DNA of 64,000 nt from Acidobacteriota bacterium (GCA_029569255.1 JAKQUO010000008.1:1-64000); one strand, 5' to 3'. Counted from the stretch's first letter, positions 36,494 to 45,465 are shown. Translations and numbers: made by a program. The notes: generated by a model from the sequence alone, not told the origin.

Positions 36494-37061
36494 CAAGAAG
36501 AAGAAAAAGATCCTGATCATCGTCGCCAGCCCGCGGCCGCGGAGCAACAGCTCGATCCTGGCCGCCGAGACCGCCCGCGGCGCCGAAGAGGCCGGCGCCG
36601 AGGTCCAGACGGTCCGGCTGGCCGACCTCGTCTTCGGCCCGTGCCGGGCCTGCGACCGCTGCCGCAAGCCGGGCGCCAAGGGCTGCGTCCAGGACGACGA
36701 CATGAAGGCGCTCCACGGCGCGATCGGCGGCGCCGACTGCCTCGTCATCGCCTCCCCCGTCTACTGGTTCACCATGAGCGGCCAGGCCAAGCTGTTCATG
36801 GACCGCCTCTATGTCTTCGGCGCCAGGGATTACCGGGAGCTCAAGGGCAAGCGCGTCGGCGTCATCCTGGCGTCGGGGGACGCCGATCCCCGGGCCTCCG
36901 GCGCGGTCAACGCCATGCGCTCGTTCCAGGACGCCTTCGCCTATCTCGGCGCCCCGATCGCGGGGATGGTCCACTGCGGCGGAGGCCGGGCCGGCGCGGC
37001 CGCCAGGAGCAAGGACCTCATGGCCCAGGCCTTCGACCTCGGCCGCTCCCTCGCCTCCTGA
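36483..37061 (+). CDS. Flavodoxin-fold NAD(P)H-dependent reductase with CX2CX2CX7C cluster motif
   Basis: An FMN-binding reductase of the NADPH-dependent FMN reductase / iron-sulfur flavoprotein type. The FMN phosphate loop is SPRPRSNSSILA, and VIASPVYWFTMSGQAKLFMD is the usual second flavin segment. GPCRACDRCRKPGAKGC holds four cysteines spaced CX2CX2CX7C, the compact motif that binds a 4Fe-4S cluster in Isf-type proteins. Length is 192 residues. Its ATG lies inside the right arm of the upstream repeat, and there is no other good start before the FMN loop. Its stop touches the next repeat. The gene is therefore bracketed by two mobile-type repeats. Physiological substrate unknown. Confidence 0.82.
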   Translation: MSPIKKKKKILIIVASPRPRSNSSILAAETARGAEEAGAEVQTVRLADLVFGPCRACDRCRKPGAKGCVQDDDMKALHGAIGGADCLVIASPVYWFTMSGQAKLFMDRLYVFGARDYRELKGKRVGVILASGDADPRASGAVNAMRSFQDAFAYLGAPIAGMVHCGGGRAGAAARSKDLMAQAFDLGRSLAS

Positions 37062-37173
37062 AATGGGGGGCACAATGCCCTGTCCCCGGTTTTCTCCCCG
37101 TGAAAAGGCCGGGACATGACGCACCTTCTTACCCTGGGAAAAAAAGGGGCCCCGCATTGCGTCCCCCCATTTT
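37061..37173. repeat. Dispersed inverted-repeat element, family C
   Basis: Left arm AAATGGGGGGCACAATGCC (37061-37079) and right arm GCATTGCGTCCCCCCATTTT (37153-37172) are inverted copies with one small difference. Inside lie CCGGTTTTCTC and GGCCGGGACATGACGC words like those at 24255. It begins at the last base of the flavoprotein stop codon. Confidence 0.8.
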
Positions 37174-37251
37174 GAAACTCCTGCCGGGCCGTTAACGTAG
37201 TCTATATTAAGGCGTATGACCTTGCCTATCCCCATTAAAAAGGAGCCCCGC

Positions 37252-40005
37252 ATGCGCACGTCCCCGTCCCGCCGGGCCGCCGTCGCGGCCCTGGTCATCG
37301 GCCTCTCCGTCCTGGCCGCGCCGTTCCTGGCCGCCCAGACGCCCAAGGTCGACATCCCCTACCAGAAGTTCGTCCTCGACAACGGATTGACCCTCATCGT
37401 CCACGAGGACCACAAGGCGCCCATCGTGGCCTTCAACGTCTGGTACCACGTCGGTTCGAAGAACGAGAAGCCCGGCAAGACCGGCTTCGCCCACCTCTTC
37501 GAACACCTCATGTTCAACGGCAGCGAGAACTACGACGACGACTACTTCAAGCCCATGCAGAAGGTCGGCGCGACCGACCTCAACGGCACGACCAACGAGG
37601 ACCGGACCAACTACTTCGAGAACGTCCCCGTCCCGGCCCTCGACCTCGTCCTGTGGATGGAGTCGGACCGCATGGGCCACCTCAAGGGCGCCATCACTCA
37701 GGCCAAGCTCGACGAGCAGCGCGGCGTCGTCCAGAACGAGCTGCGCCAGTATTACAACGAGCCCTTCGGCATCACCGAGGACCTCATCTGCAAGGGCACC
37801 TACCCGCCCGGCCATCCCTACTCCTGGTCGGTCGGCGGGTCGATCGAGGACCTCAGCAGCGGCAAGCTCGAGGACTTCCAGGCCTGGTTCGCGACCTACT
37901 ACGGGCCGAACAACGCCGTCGTCGCCATCGCCGGCGATATCGACGCCGAGACGGTCCTGGAAAAGGTCAAGAAGTACTTCGGCGACATCCCGCCCTCGCC
38001 GCCCATCGCCCGGCCGACGGCCTGGACGGCCAAGATGACCGGGTCCAAGCGCGAGGCCGTCCAGGACCGCGTCGCCCAGGCCCGGATCTACAAGGTCTGG
38101 AACGTTCCCGGCTGGGGCACCGCGTGCGCCGACAAGCTCGATCTCGTGAGCTCCATCCTGGCCGACGGCAAGACCTCCCGCCTCTACAAGCGCCTGATCT
38201 ACGACGACCAGATCTCCAGCTCGGTCTCCTGCTACGTCAACACCCGCGAGATCGGCGGCCAGTTCGCCATCCAGGCCGACGCCAAGCCCGGCGTCGAGCT
38301 GGCCAAGATCGAACGGGCCGTCGACGAGGAGCTGGCCAAGTTCCTCAAGGACGGCCCGACCGCGGCCGAGCTCGAGCGGGTCAAGGTCCAGGCCCGGGCC
38401 CGCTTCATCCAGGGCATCGAGCGCATCGGCGGCTTCGGCGGCAAGTCCGACATCCTGGCGACGAGCATGGTCTACGGCGGATCGCCCGACGCCTACAAGA
38501 AGACCCTTCGGCACATCGAGGAAGCCACGGTGGACGGGCTCAAGGAGAGCGCCAACCACTGGCTGGCCGACGGCGTCTACATCCTCGAGGTCACCCCGTA
38601 TCCGGCCCTCAAGGCCGGCGTGCCGGGGGCCGACCGGAAGACGATGCCGGCCGTCGGCGCCGCGCCGCAGGTCAGCTTCCCGGCCCTCCAGCGGGCCACG
38701 CTGTCCAACGGCCTCAAGGTCCTGCTGGCCGAGCGCCACAGCATCCCGGTCGTCCATTTCGCCCTGAACCTCGACGCGGGCTACGCCTCCGACCAGGGCG
38801 GCCTGCCGGGCACGGCTTCCCTGGCCATGGACATGCTCGACGAGGGCACGGCCAAGCGCACCTCGCTCCAGATCAGCGACGAGCTGGCCATGCTCGGCGC
38901 CTCGCTCGGCACGGGCTCGAACCTGGACACGTCGTCCGTCTCGCTGACCACGCTCAAGGACAAGATCGACCCGGCGCTGGCGATCTACGCCGACGTCATC
39001 CTCGACCCGTCCTTCCCGGAGGCCGACTTCCAGCGGCTCCAAAAGCTGCAGATCGCCCGCATCGCCCAGGAGAAGGCCTCGCCCTTCGGCATGGCCCTGC
39101 GGGTCTTCCCGCGGCTCGTCTACGGCGCCGGCCACCCCTACGCCATCCCCTTCACCGGGTCGGGCTACGCCGACACCGTGGCCAAGATCACCCGGGCCGA
39201 CCTGGTCAAGTTCCACAAGACCTGGTTCAAGCCCTCCGGCGCGACGCTGATCGTCGTCGGCGACACGACCATGGCCGAGATCAAGCCCAAGCTCGAGGCG
39301 CTCTTCAGAGGATGGGCCGCCGGACAGGCCCCGGTCAAGAAGATCCCGGCCGTGGCGCTGGCGGCCAAGCCCGCCGTCTACATCATGGACAAGCCGGGCG
39401 CGCCCCAGTCCATGGTCATCTGCGGCCATCCCGCGCCGTCGTCGGCCGACCCGGACAACGTCGCCATCACGACGATGAACACCATCCTCGGCGGCGACTT
39501 CGTGTCGCGCCTCAACATGAACATCCGCGAGGACAAGCACTGGAGCTACGGCGTCCAGAGCGCCATCCCCGGCGCCCGCGGCCAGCGGCCCTTCCTGGTC
39601 CTGGCGCCGGTGCAGTCGGACAAGACCAAGGAGACCATGGTCGAGATCAAGGGCGAGCTGGAAGGCATCCTGGGCAAGAAGCCCATCACCCGGGACGAGT
39701 ACGCCAACGCCAAGAACAGCATCGTGCTCGGGCTGCCCGGCCGGTGGGAGACCATGGGCCGCGTCCTGGGCTCGCTCGAGGAGATGGTCGAGTACGGCCT
39801 GCCGGACGACTACTACCAGAAGTATCCGGGCCTCGTGCAGAAGCTGACCGTCGCCGACCTGACCAAGGCGGCGGCGAAGACCGTCCACCCCGACAGCGTC
39901 GTCTGGATCGTCGTCGGCGACCGGGCCCAGATCGAGCCCAAGATCAAGGAGCTCGGCTTCCCGCAGGTCACCGTCATCGACGCCGACGGCAACCCGGTCA
40001 AATAG
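37252..40005 (+). CDS. M16-family zinc metallopeptidase (pitrilysin/processing-peptidase type), secreted
   Basis: A two-repeat M16 peptidase that would degrade or process peptides outside the cytoplasm. The signal peptide is residues 1 to about 28. The first half has the zinc motif HLFEH (81-85) and the third ligand glutamate in VQNELRQYYNEPFG at about 163, with GTTNEDRTNYFENVP between. The second, non-catalytic half starts near LQRATLSNGLKVLLAERHS. It keeps RLNMNIREDKHWSYGVQS, the conserved segment that lines the chamber. Length is 917 residues. AAGGAG lies 7 bases ahead of the ATG at 37252. It stands between two inverted repeats and is convergent with prmC. Confidence 0.93.
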   Translation: MRTSPSRRAAVAALVIGLSVLAAPFLAAQTPKVDIPYQKFVLDNGLTLIVHEDHKAPIVAFNVWYHVGSKNEKPGKTGFAHLFEHLMFNGSENYDDDYFKPMQKVGATDLNGTTNEDRTNYFENVPVPALDLVLWMESDRMGHLKGAITQAKLDEQRGVVQNELRQYYNEPFGITEDLICKGTYPPGHPYSWSVGGSIEDLSSGKLEDFQAWFATYYGPNNAVVAIAGDIDAETVLEKVKKYFGDIPPSPPIARPTAWTAKMTGSKREAVQDRVAQARIYKVWNVPGWGTACADKLDLVSSILADGKTSRLYKRLIYDDQISSSVSCYVNTREIGGQFAIQADAKPGVELAKIERAVDEELAKFLKDGPTAAELERVKVQARARFIQGIERIGGFGGKSDILATSMVYGGSPDAYKKTLRHIEEATVDGLKESANHWLADGVYILEVTPYPALKAGVPGADRKTMPAVGAAPQVSFPALQRATLSNGLKVLLAERHSIPVVHFALNLDAGYASDQGGLPGTASLAMDMLDEGTAKRTSLQISDELAMLGASLGTGSNLDTSSVSLTTLKDKIDPALAIYADVILDPSFPEADFQRLQKLQIARIAQEKASPFGMALRVFPRLVYGAGHPYAIPFTGSGYADTVAKITRADLVKFHKTWFKPSGATLIVVGDTTMAEIKPKLEALFRGWAAGQAPVKKIPAVALAAKPAVYIMDKPGAPQSMVICGHPAPSSADPDNVAITTMNTILGGDFVSRLNMNIREDKHWSYGVQSAIPGARGQRPFLVLAPVQSDKTKETMVEIKGELEGILGKKPITRDEYANAKNSIVLGLPGRWETMGRVLGSLEEMVEYGLPDDYYQKYPGLVQKLTVADLTKAAAKTVHPDSVVWIVVGDRAQIEPKIKELGFPQVTVIDADGNPVK

Positions 40006-40008
40006 CGG

Positions 40009-40084
40009 AATTGGGGGACATGATACCTATTTCCTGATTTCACGCTCCGGAAATAATTGGGAAATAGGCATCATGTCCCCTTTT
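40009..40084. repeat. Dispersed inverted-repeat element, family B copy 3
   Basis: Left arm AATTGGGGGACATGATACCT followed by ATTTCC; right arm TTGGGAAATAGGCATCATGT followed by CCCCTTTT. It fills the gap between the convergent M16 and prmC genes; the prmC stop codon abuts its right end. Confidence 0.88.
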
Positions 40085-40937
40085 ATGCGCGGCGGGCGGT
40101 GATGACCCGGGGCTTGCCGGCCAGGTCCCAGGCCGTCTCGATCTCGGTCCAGCGCCGGCCGAAGAGGCTCAGAACCCGGTCCCGCTGGCCCTCGCCGATC
40201 TCGAAGATGAGATAGCCGCCGGGCTTGAGGAACGCGCCGGCCCCGCGGACCAGCCGCCCGATGAGCTCGAGCCCCGACTCCCCGGCGAGCAGGGCCCGGC
40301 GCGGCTCGTAGCCGCGGACGTCCGCGGGCAGCGCCTCCCATTCCCGGTGCGATATGTAGGGCGGATTGGAGACGATGAAATCGAACCTGGCCCCGGTGCC
40401 GCGGTAGGCCGAGAGGAGATCGCTCCGCAGGAAGCGGACCCGCCGGGCCCTGTGCCGGGCGGCGTTGCGCCGGGCCACCGCCAGGGCCCGCTCGGAGATG
40501 TCCACGGCGTCGATGTCCGCTTTGGGCAGTTCCTGGGCCAGGGCGACGGCGATGCAGCCGCTGCCCGTCCCGACGTCGACGATGGACTCCTTGTCGCGGC
40601 GCGAGAGCTCCAGGACCTTCTCGACCAGGACCTCGGTCTCCGGCCGCGGCACGGGGACCGACGGCGTGACCTCGAAGGGGATGGACCAGAACTCCTTCGT
40701 TCCGGTCAGGTAGGCCAGGGGCACCCCCTCGAGCCGCCGCCCGACGAGGCGCCGGAAGAAGGCCTCGGCTTGGGGGGAGCAGGGCCGTTCGGGGGCGGCC
40801 AGGAAGCGCTCCTCGCTGAGCCGGGCGGCGCGCAGGAGCAGCACCTTGGCTTCGAGGAGGGCCTGGGGCCGGCCGCCGAGAAGGGCGACGCCGGCGCGGT
40901 AGAGGTCGGCGAGGGCCGGGCCGGGCTTAGCTTCCAA
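40083..40937 (-). CDS. prmC: Peptide chain release factor N5-glutamine methyltransferase
   Basis: Methylates the glutamine of the GGQ motif in release factors. The SAM-binding motif is VDVGTGSGCIAVALAQ, followed by DAVDISERALAVARRNAARH and the catalytic FIVSNPPYISHREW. The N-terminal helical substrate-binding domain (about 1-90) includes GVPLAYLTGTKEFW. Length is 284 residues, as usual. The start is TTG at 40937, overlapping the prfA stop by 11 bases, so the enzyme is coupled to its own substrate protein. The stop codon abuts the family B repeat. Confidence 0.94.
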   Translation of the reverse strand: MEAKPGPALADLYRAGVALLGGRPQALLEAKVLLLRAARLSEERFLAAPERPCSPQAEAFFRRLVGRRLEGVPLAYLTGTKEFWSIPFEVTPSVPVPRPETEVLVEKVLELSRRDKESIVDVGTGSGCIAVALAQELPKADIDAVDISERALAVARRNAARHRARRVRFLRSDLLSAYRGTGARFDFIVSNPPYISHREWEALPADVRGYEPRRALLAGESGLELIGRLVRGAGAFLKPGGYLIFEIGEGQRDRVLSLFGRRWTEIETAWDLAGKPRVITARRA

Positions 40938-42033
40938 CGTCCTTGGCCTGCGGCGCGCCCCGCGGCGCCCCCTCGCCGAGCGCCTGGGCCTCCGCGCGAT
41001 GGACGAGCCTGGCCAGGACGTCGTCGAGGCCGCCGTCGAGGACGGCTTCCATGTTGTGGAAGCTCTCGTTCAGGCGGTGGTCGGTGACGCGCGACTGGGG
41101 GAAGTTGTAGGTCCGGATCTTCTCGCTCCGCTCCCCCGTCCCGACCTGGGAGCGGCGGCGGTCGGCGATCTCGGCCCGCCGTTCACGCTCGGCGATGTCC
41201 AGCAGCCGCGAGCGCAGGACGCGCATCGCCTTCTCCTTGTTCCGGTGCTGGGACTTCTCGTCCTGGCAGGAGACGACGAGGCCCGAGGGCTTGTGGGTGA
41301 CGCGGATGGCGGTGTAGTTGCGGTTGACGCTCTGCCCGCCCGGCCCCGACGAGCCGAAGGCCTCGACCTTGATGTCCTTGGGGTCGATCCGGAGGTCGAT
41401 CTCCTCGGCCTCGGGGAGCACCGCGACGGTCGCGGTCGAGGTGTGGATGCGGCCGGCGGCCTCGGTCCGGGGCACGCGCTGGACGCGGTGAACGCCGCTC
41501 TCGTACTTGAGGAGGGCGTAGGCGCCCCGGCCGCGGACCTCGGCGACGGCCTCCTTGAGACCGCCCACGGGCGACAGGCTCGTCTCGACGACCTCGACCT
41601 TCCAGCCCTTCTTCTCGGCGAACCGGGAGTACATCCGGAAGAGGTCCTGGGCGAAGAGCGAGGCCTCGTCGCCGCCGGCGCCGGCCCGGATCTCGAGGAT
41701 GGCGTTCTTCTCGTCGTTGGGGTCCCGGGGGACGAGGAGCCGCCGCAGCTCGGCGGCCAGGGCGGCCTCGCGGGCCTCGAGCTCCTCGATCTCGCTCAGG
41801 GCCATATGCCGGAGGTCCGCGTCCGTCCGAGGGTCGTCGAGGAGGCGGCGGGCCTCCTCGCGGTCCTTGCGGACGCGCGCCCACTCCCCGTGCTTGCGGT
41901 GGACGGGCTCGAGCTCCGCCCGCTCCTTGGCCAGCTCGCGGACCTTCTGGGGATTGGCGGCGATCGCGGGGTCGGAAAGGGCCTCGGTCAAGCGGCGATA
42001 CTTGTCCTCGATCGCCTGGAGTTCCTGGATCAT
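40927..42033 (-). CDS. prfA: Peptide chain release factor 1
   Basis: Ends translation at UAA and UAG. Domain 3 has the GGQ loop in [19 protein letters not shown]. The stop-codon recognition segment reads [18 protein letters not shown] with P-R-T, the PxT type of RF1 and not the SPF of RF2. The N-terminal helical domain (1 to about 100) and [20 protein letters not shown] are typical. Length is 368 residues. The frame is open further upstream, but the ATG at 42033 overlaps the rpmE stop as ATGA and gives the normal N-terminus. Order rpmE-prfA-prmC is a common bacterial arrangement. Confidence 0.96.
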   Translation of the reverse strand: MIQELQAIEDKYRRLTEALSDPAIAANPQKVRELAKERAELEPVHRKHGEWARVRKDREEARRLLDDPRTDADLRHMALSEIEELEAREAALAAELRRLLVPRDPNDEKNAILEIRAGAGGDEASLFAQDLFRMYSRFAEKKGWKVEVVETSLSPVGGLKEAVAEVRGRGAYALLKYESGVHRVQRVPRTEAAGRIHTSTATVAVLPEAEEIDLRIDPKDIKVEAFGSSGPGGQSVNRNYTAIRVTHKPSGLVVSCQDEKSQHRNKEKAMRVLRSRLLDIAERERRAEIADRRRSQVGTGERSEKIRTYNFPQSRVTDHRLNESFHNMEAVLDGGLDDVLARLVHRAEAQALGEGAPRGAPQAKDVGS

Positions 42034-42290
42034 CGAGAGGATTTTTTGGTCTTGGCCAGGCTCTTGACGTCCCTGGCCTTCTTGAAGTCCTTGGCCTCGC
42101 CGAATTTCTTCTTGAACTTCTCGACCCGGCCGGCGCTGTCGATGAACTTCTGCTTGCCCGTGAAGAAGGGGTGGCACATGGAGCAGATCTCGACCCGGAT
42201 CTCCTTCTTGGTCGACCGCGTCTTGAAGGTGTTGCCGCAGGCGCAGGTGACGACGCACTCCTGGTATTCGGGATGGAGGTCTTTCTTCAT
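42030..42290 (-). CDS. rpmE: 50S ribosomal protein bL31 (zinc-binding form)
   Basis: Large-subunit ribosomal protein bL31. It starts [20 protein letters not shown] and has paired cysteines C16/C18 and C36/C39 ([16 protein letters not shown]), the zinc-holding C+ form. The basic C-terminal tail is longer than usual, giving 86 residues. AAGGAG precedes the ATG. It leads the rpmE-prfA-prmC operon with a 4-base overlap to prfA. Confidence 0.96.
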   Translation of the reverse strand: MKKDLHPEYQECVVTCACGNTFKTRSTKKEIRVEICSMCHPFFTGKQKFIDSAGRVEKFKKKFGEAKDFKKARDVKSLAKTKKSSR

Positions 42291-42313
42291 GGGACGCTCT
42301 CCTTGAGCGCGGT

Positions 42314-42319
42314 ATTATA
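42314..42319 (-). promoter_or_regulatory. Extended -10 of the rpmE operon
   Basis: On the minus strand TGCTATAAT gives a perfect TATAAT with a TG extension, 24 bases ahead of the rpmE ATG. No strong -35 is visible upstream, where the hexamer would fall at the end of the preceding gene. Confidence 0.55.
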
Positions 42320-42326
42320 GCAGGAG

Positions 42327-43199
42327 CTAGGCCCCGCCGCAAATGGACGGGATCTCGGCCGCGCGGCGCTCGTACTCGCCCTTGTCCAGGGTGAAGGCGG
42401 CCTCTTTCAGGCCGGCCTTGACGATCTCCCGGTAACGCCGGGAATCGAGATAATCCTTGGGCGGGCGCGTCAGGGGGTAGATCTGCTCCTCGGCCGCCCA
42501 CTCGTAGACGCGGCCGTCAGGGCGCCTCAGGCAGTTCAGGTGGACGGCCCAGGCCAGCTGGCGGAAGGGCAGGTGGCTGAAGGTCCTGCGGATGGCCAGG
42601 ACCTCGGCCTCCTTGCGGGGGTTCCAGAATCGGAAGTAGCGGGAGAACAGGACGGCGTTGTGGAAGTAGGCCGGGAAGGCCAGCAGGCCGTCCTTACGAG
42701 TCAGCCGAGCCAGGTAGACGAACAGGTCCATGACCCGGGCCCGCATGCGCAGGCCGGGCCGGGTCTGGCCGGGCAGCGGGGTGAAGGGCTCGCCGAACGT
42801 GTCCAGCGGGTTCTGCAGGGTCAGCCATTCGAAGGCCAGGGCCTTCAGCGGCGGCGGGAGGGGCAGGCCCTCCGCGGCCGGCGGCTTGGGGGCGAACTCG
42901 CACTCCCGGAGCTTGACGTCGACGATGAGGTTCTCGGGGGCCGGCCGGCGCAGGAAGATCTGGAGCCTCTGGACGTGGATGTCGGAGGAATCGAGCTCGT
43001 AGGCGAGGGGCCAGAGGAAGCGCTTGCGGGCCTCCTTGAGGAACCCCTTCTTGTCGAGGACGGCCAGGACCTCGGCCAGGGTGTAGCGTCCGAGGAAGAG
43101 GGAGCTCCCCTGCTTGACATGGAGCTCGGAGAAGATCTCCTTCTCGTCGACGAGGGGAGTGTCGGTCCAGAAGGGCTCGGCCCGCCCGCCGCGTCTCAT
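42327..43199 (-). CDS. Conserved-looking protein of unknown function
   Basis: A 290-residue soluble protein that I cannot assign. It has no signal peptide or membrane segment. Distinct blocks are ALAFEWLTLQNPLDTFGEPF, TPLPGQTRPGLRMRARVMDL, LLAFPAYFHNAVLFSRYFRF, and LAWAVHLNCLRRP. The mix of charged and aromatic residues suggests a folded enzyme-like domain. It starts with ATG overlapping the rsmD stop as ATGA, so it is co-expressed with that rRNA methyltransferase. It lies just ahead of the rpmE-prfA-prmC promoter. A role in translation or RNA modification is possible from context only. Confidence 0.7.
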   Translation of the reverse strand: MRRGGRAEPFWTDTPLVDEKEIFSELHVKQGSSLFLGRYTLAEVLAVLDKKGFLKEARKRFLWPLAYELDSSDIHVQRLQIFLRRPAPENLIVDVKLRECEFAPKPPAAEGLPLPPPLKALAFEWLTLQNPLDTFGEPFTPLPGQTRPGLRMRARVMDLFVYLARLTRKDGLLAFPAYFHNAVLFSRYFRFWNPRKEAEVLAIRRTFSHLPFRQLAWAVHLNCLRRPDGRVYEWAAEEQIYPLTRPPKDYLDSRRYREIVKAGLKEAAFTLDKGEYERRAAEIPSICGGA

Positions 43200-43864
43200 G
43201 CCTTCATTTTAAGCGAATGCCGCGGCCGAGACAAGCCGGCCTTCGGGCCGGCCTTCGGGCCTTTCGGCGGCGCGGGGGCGGCGCCGGCGGCCCCGCCGCC
43301 GGCCGGAAGGGTCGTGCCGTCGCGGACGAAGAGGGCGAGGACGTCGTCGCCGAGCGCGGCCCGGCGCTCGAGCCGGAAATCGCCGAGGCGCGGCTCGACG
43401 CGGTAGTGGTGGCGGAGGACGACGAGGCCGCCGGGCTTGACCGCGTCCCTCTTGCGGAGAACGCGGAGGGGGTTGCGCTCCTCGAGGAGCCGGTAGGGCG
43501 GGTCGAGGAAGACGAGGTCGAAGCGGACGCCCTGTTTGGCCAGGTCGATGACGGCCCGGTTGAACTCGCGGCGGAGGACGACGGCCTTCTCGTCCGCCCC
43601 GCACGCCTCCACGTTCCGGCGGATGACCTTGACCGCGGGAAGGAATTCGTCGACGAAGACGCAGCGGGCCGCGCCGCGGCTGAGGGCCTCGAGGCCGACC
43701 GAGCCGGTCCCGGCGAAGCCGTCGAGGCAGACGGCGCCCTTGACCCGGTCGCCGAGGATGTTGAAGAGCGCGCCCTTGACCTTGTCCTGCATCGGCCGGA
43801 CCGAGGCGCTGGAGACGAGCCTCAGGCGCCGGCCTTTATAGGCGCCGCCGATGATCCGGAGCAT
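43196..43864 (-). CDS. rsmD: 16S rRNA (guanine-966 N2)-methyltransferase RsmD
   Basis: Methylates G966 of 16S rRNA. The family start LRIIGGAYKGRRLR is followed by RPMQDKVKGALFNIL. SAM motif I reads CLDGFAGTGSVGLEALSRGA, and the catalytic motif is FDLVFLDPPY. Length is 222 residues; the core ends at about 190, and a Gly/Ala/Pro/Lys-rich tail of about 30 residues is extra. The tail is encoded by repetitive GC-rich sequence and may be lineage-specific. It lies just after a hypothetical gene and overlaps another unknown gene downstream as ATGA. Confidence 0.92.
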   Translation of the reverse strand: MLRIIGGAYKGRRLRLVSSASVRPMQDKVKGALFNILGDRVKGAVCLDGFAGTGSVGLEALSRGAARCVFVDEFLPAVKVIRRNVEACGADEKAVVLRREFNRAVIDLAKQGVRFDLVFLDPPYRLLEERNPLRVLRKRDAVKPGGLVVLRHHYRVEPRLGDFRLERRAALGDDVLALFVRDGTTLPAGGGAAGAAPAPPKGPKAGPKAGLSRPRHSLKMKA

Positions 43865-43865
43865 C

Positions 43866-44531
43866 TCAGTAGATGACCACCACCCGGCCCGGGCGCGTCT
43901 CCAGGCGCAGGACGCCGGGCGGCAGGTCGTACCAATCGTTGAGGGTCGTCGGCTCGACGCCCTGGAGGCGGGAGACGATCCCGATGACGAGATCGATGAA
44001 GGCCGGCGAGATCGGCTGGGTGCCGAGGAAGACCTTGTCCGGGGCGATGCGGATCCGGCCGTCCCGGGTCTCGAAGGCGGCGGAGAGGAGGAGGTCCTGC
44101 TTCTGCGGCAGGACGCCCGAAGCCTGGGGCCTGCCGAGATCGATGGCGATGCGCCCTTCGACCCTGTTCGCGTCCAGGAGCTTGAACTCGGCCGACTTGA
44201 CGTAGGCCTCCTTCTCGTCGGCCAGGCGGCAGGCGACGTAGGCGTTGAACTCGGCCTCGCTGAAGGTCAGGCTGCGCGCGCCTGGCGCCTCCGCGGGCGA
44301 CGGCGGTTTTTCGGGGATGCGGGTCGGGAGGGGACGGCGGGAGGCGGCCTCGATCCTCTCCAGGGCGGCGAAGACCGGGGCGGCCCTGGCCCGGACCTCG
44401 GGCGAGACCTGGGCGGAGGCCTGGGCGAACGAAGCCGTGACCACGAGCGCGAGGGCGAGGGCGAGGGAAGCGGCGACGGCTCCCGCAACGACGGCGACGT
44501 CGGCGCGCCGGTGGACGTTCTTCTCCCTCAT
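43866..44531 (-). CDS. Exported or membrane-anchored protein of unknown function
   Basis: A 221-residue protein with an N-terminal hydrophobic helix (about 12-38) that serves as a signal or anchor, then an Ala/Pro-rich linker and a domain from about 85. That domain includes SLTFSEAEFNAYVACRLADE, RIAIDLGRPQASGVLPQK and VEPTTLNDWYDLPPGVLRLE. I do not recognise the family. The ATG at 44531 is chosen because a longer frame would begin inside the family A repeat. A TAGCCT hexamer lies 17 bases from the TTGACC of that repeat and would start a transcript almost at the ATG; this is weak. Only 1 base separates the stop from rsmD. Confidence 0.65.
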   Translation of the reverse strand: MREKNVHRRADVAVVAGAVAASLALALALVVTASFAQASAQVSPEVRARAAPVFAALERIEAASRRPLPTRIPEKPPSPAEAPGARSLTFSEAEFNAYVACRLADEKEAYVKSAEFKLLDANRVEGRIAIDLGRPQASGVLPQKQDLLLSAAFETRDGRIRIAPDKVFLGTQPISPAFIDLVIGIVSRLQGVEPTTLNDWYDLPPGVLRLETRPGRVVVIY

Positions 44532-44559
44532 GCCGACAAGGCTACCGCATCCATCGGAA

Positions 44560-44643
44560 GGGGTCAAACCTTTAATTTTTTAATTTCCATTCACGGCCGG
44601 ATGGTCCCAGCGATGGAAATTAAAAAATTAAAGGTTTGACCCC
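44560..44643. repeat. Dispersed inverted-repeat element, family A copy 3
   Basis: Arms GGGGTCAAACCTTTAATTTT (44560-44579) and AAAAAATTAAAGGTTTGACC ending CC at 44643. The inverted symmetry extends inward through AATTTCCAT/ATGGAAATT. It lies in the gap between the unknown exported protein and the ABC permease genes, both on the minus strand. Confidence 0.88.
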
Positions 44644-44646
44644 ATC

Positions 44647-45465
44647 CTAGAAATGCGCCAGCGTGCCGTCGCGCTTGGCCTTGCGCACGGCCAGCCGGAA
44701 GGCGAGCAGGCTCGCCGGCATGAGGACGGCGGCGAACGCGGCCAGGGCGGCGATGTCGGGCAGGACCGCGGCGAAGGGGGCCGAGGCGAGCAGGCTCTTG
44801 CGCATGCCGTCGAGCGCGTAGGTCACGGGCAGGAGCGAGGAGACCCAGCGGAGCCAAGGCGGCAGGAGGGCGACGGGGAAGACGACGCCGCCGAACAGCC
44901 CCGAGACCGTGCCCAGGAGCCAGCCGAAGGGGTTGCCGGTCTTGTAGACGAGGATGAAGCTGGCCGAGAGGACGCCGACGCTGAGGAAGCAGACCACGGT
45001 CAGGGCCCCGACCGCGAGGACGCCGGGGACGTTGACCCGCCCGAAGGCCAGGCCGAACAGGGCCGCGGCGACGCCCAGGTGGACGGCGGTCCTCGCGGCT
45101 TGGAAGAGGAGCGGATAGAGCGACGAGCCGAAGAGGACGACCGGGACCGGGACCGGCGTCACCAGGAGCGCCTCGAGCGTCCCGGAGAGCTGGGCGCCGC
45201 GGACGACCGAGGAGAGGCCCTCCTGGAACATGCCCAGGAGCCCGGCGAAGGCGACCCCGACCACGGCGAACGAGAAGTAATCGCCGCCGAAGGGCCCGAG
45301 GGACGGCGCGCCGCGGGGCACGAGCTTGGCCACGAAGAAGAACGTCGCCGAGGAGAGGAGGATGCCGGCGATGGACGAGACGAACGAGAGCTTGTAGCTC
45401 GCGGCCTCGCGGAAGTCGCGGCGCAGGAAGGCCCTGAGGACGCCGGCCCGCGCCCGTCCGCTCAA
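44647..45465 (-). CDS. ABC-2 type exporter permease
   Basis: Integral membrane subunit of an ABC exporter, 272 residues with about six helices. The ABC-2 features are a first helix after LRRDFREAASYKLSFVSSIA, then FQEGLSSVVRGAQLSGTLEA-LLVTPVP (the cytoplasmic coupling segment), and FGGVVFPVALLPPWLRWVSS-LLPVTYALDGMR (the conserved ABC-2 ending). It seems to start at a TTG that overlaps the ATPase stop as TTGA. Together with the preceding ATPase it forms an exporter; substrate unknown, but the neighbouring nucleotidyltransferase and exopolysaccharide locus make a cell-surface compound plausible. Confidence 0.85.
   Translation of the reverse strand: MSGRARAGVLRAFLRRDFREAASYKLSFVSSIAGILLSSATFFFVAKLVPRGAPSLGPFGGDYFSFAVVGVAFAGLLGMFQEGLSSVVRGAQLSGTLEALLVTPVPVPVVLFGSSLYPLLFQAARTAVHLGVAAALFGLAFGRVNVPGVLAVGALTVVCFLSVGVLSASFILVYKTGNPFGWLLGTVSGLFGGVVFPVALLPPWLRWVSSLLPVTYALDGMRKSLLASAPFAAVLPDIAALAAFAAVLMPASLLAFRLAVRKAKRDGTLAHF

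Noticed and set aside
37207-39888. An 893-codon minus-strand frame opposite the M16 peptidase
   Set aside because: The plus strand has the HxxEH motif, signal peptide and ribosome-binding site; the antisense translation is low complexity.
40927-42501. A longer prfA starting at 42501
   Set aside because: The added part runs through rpmE in another frame. The ATG at 42033 gives the normal RF1 N-terminus and an ATGA overlap.
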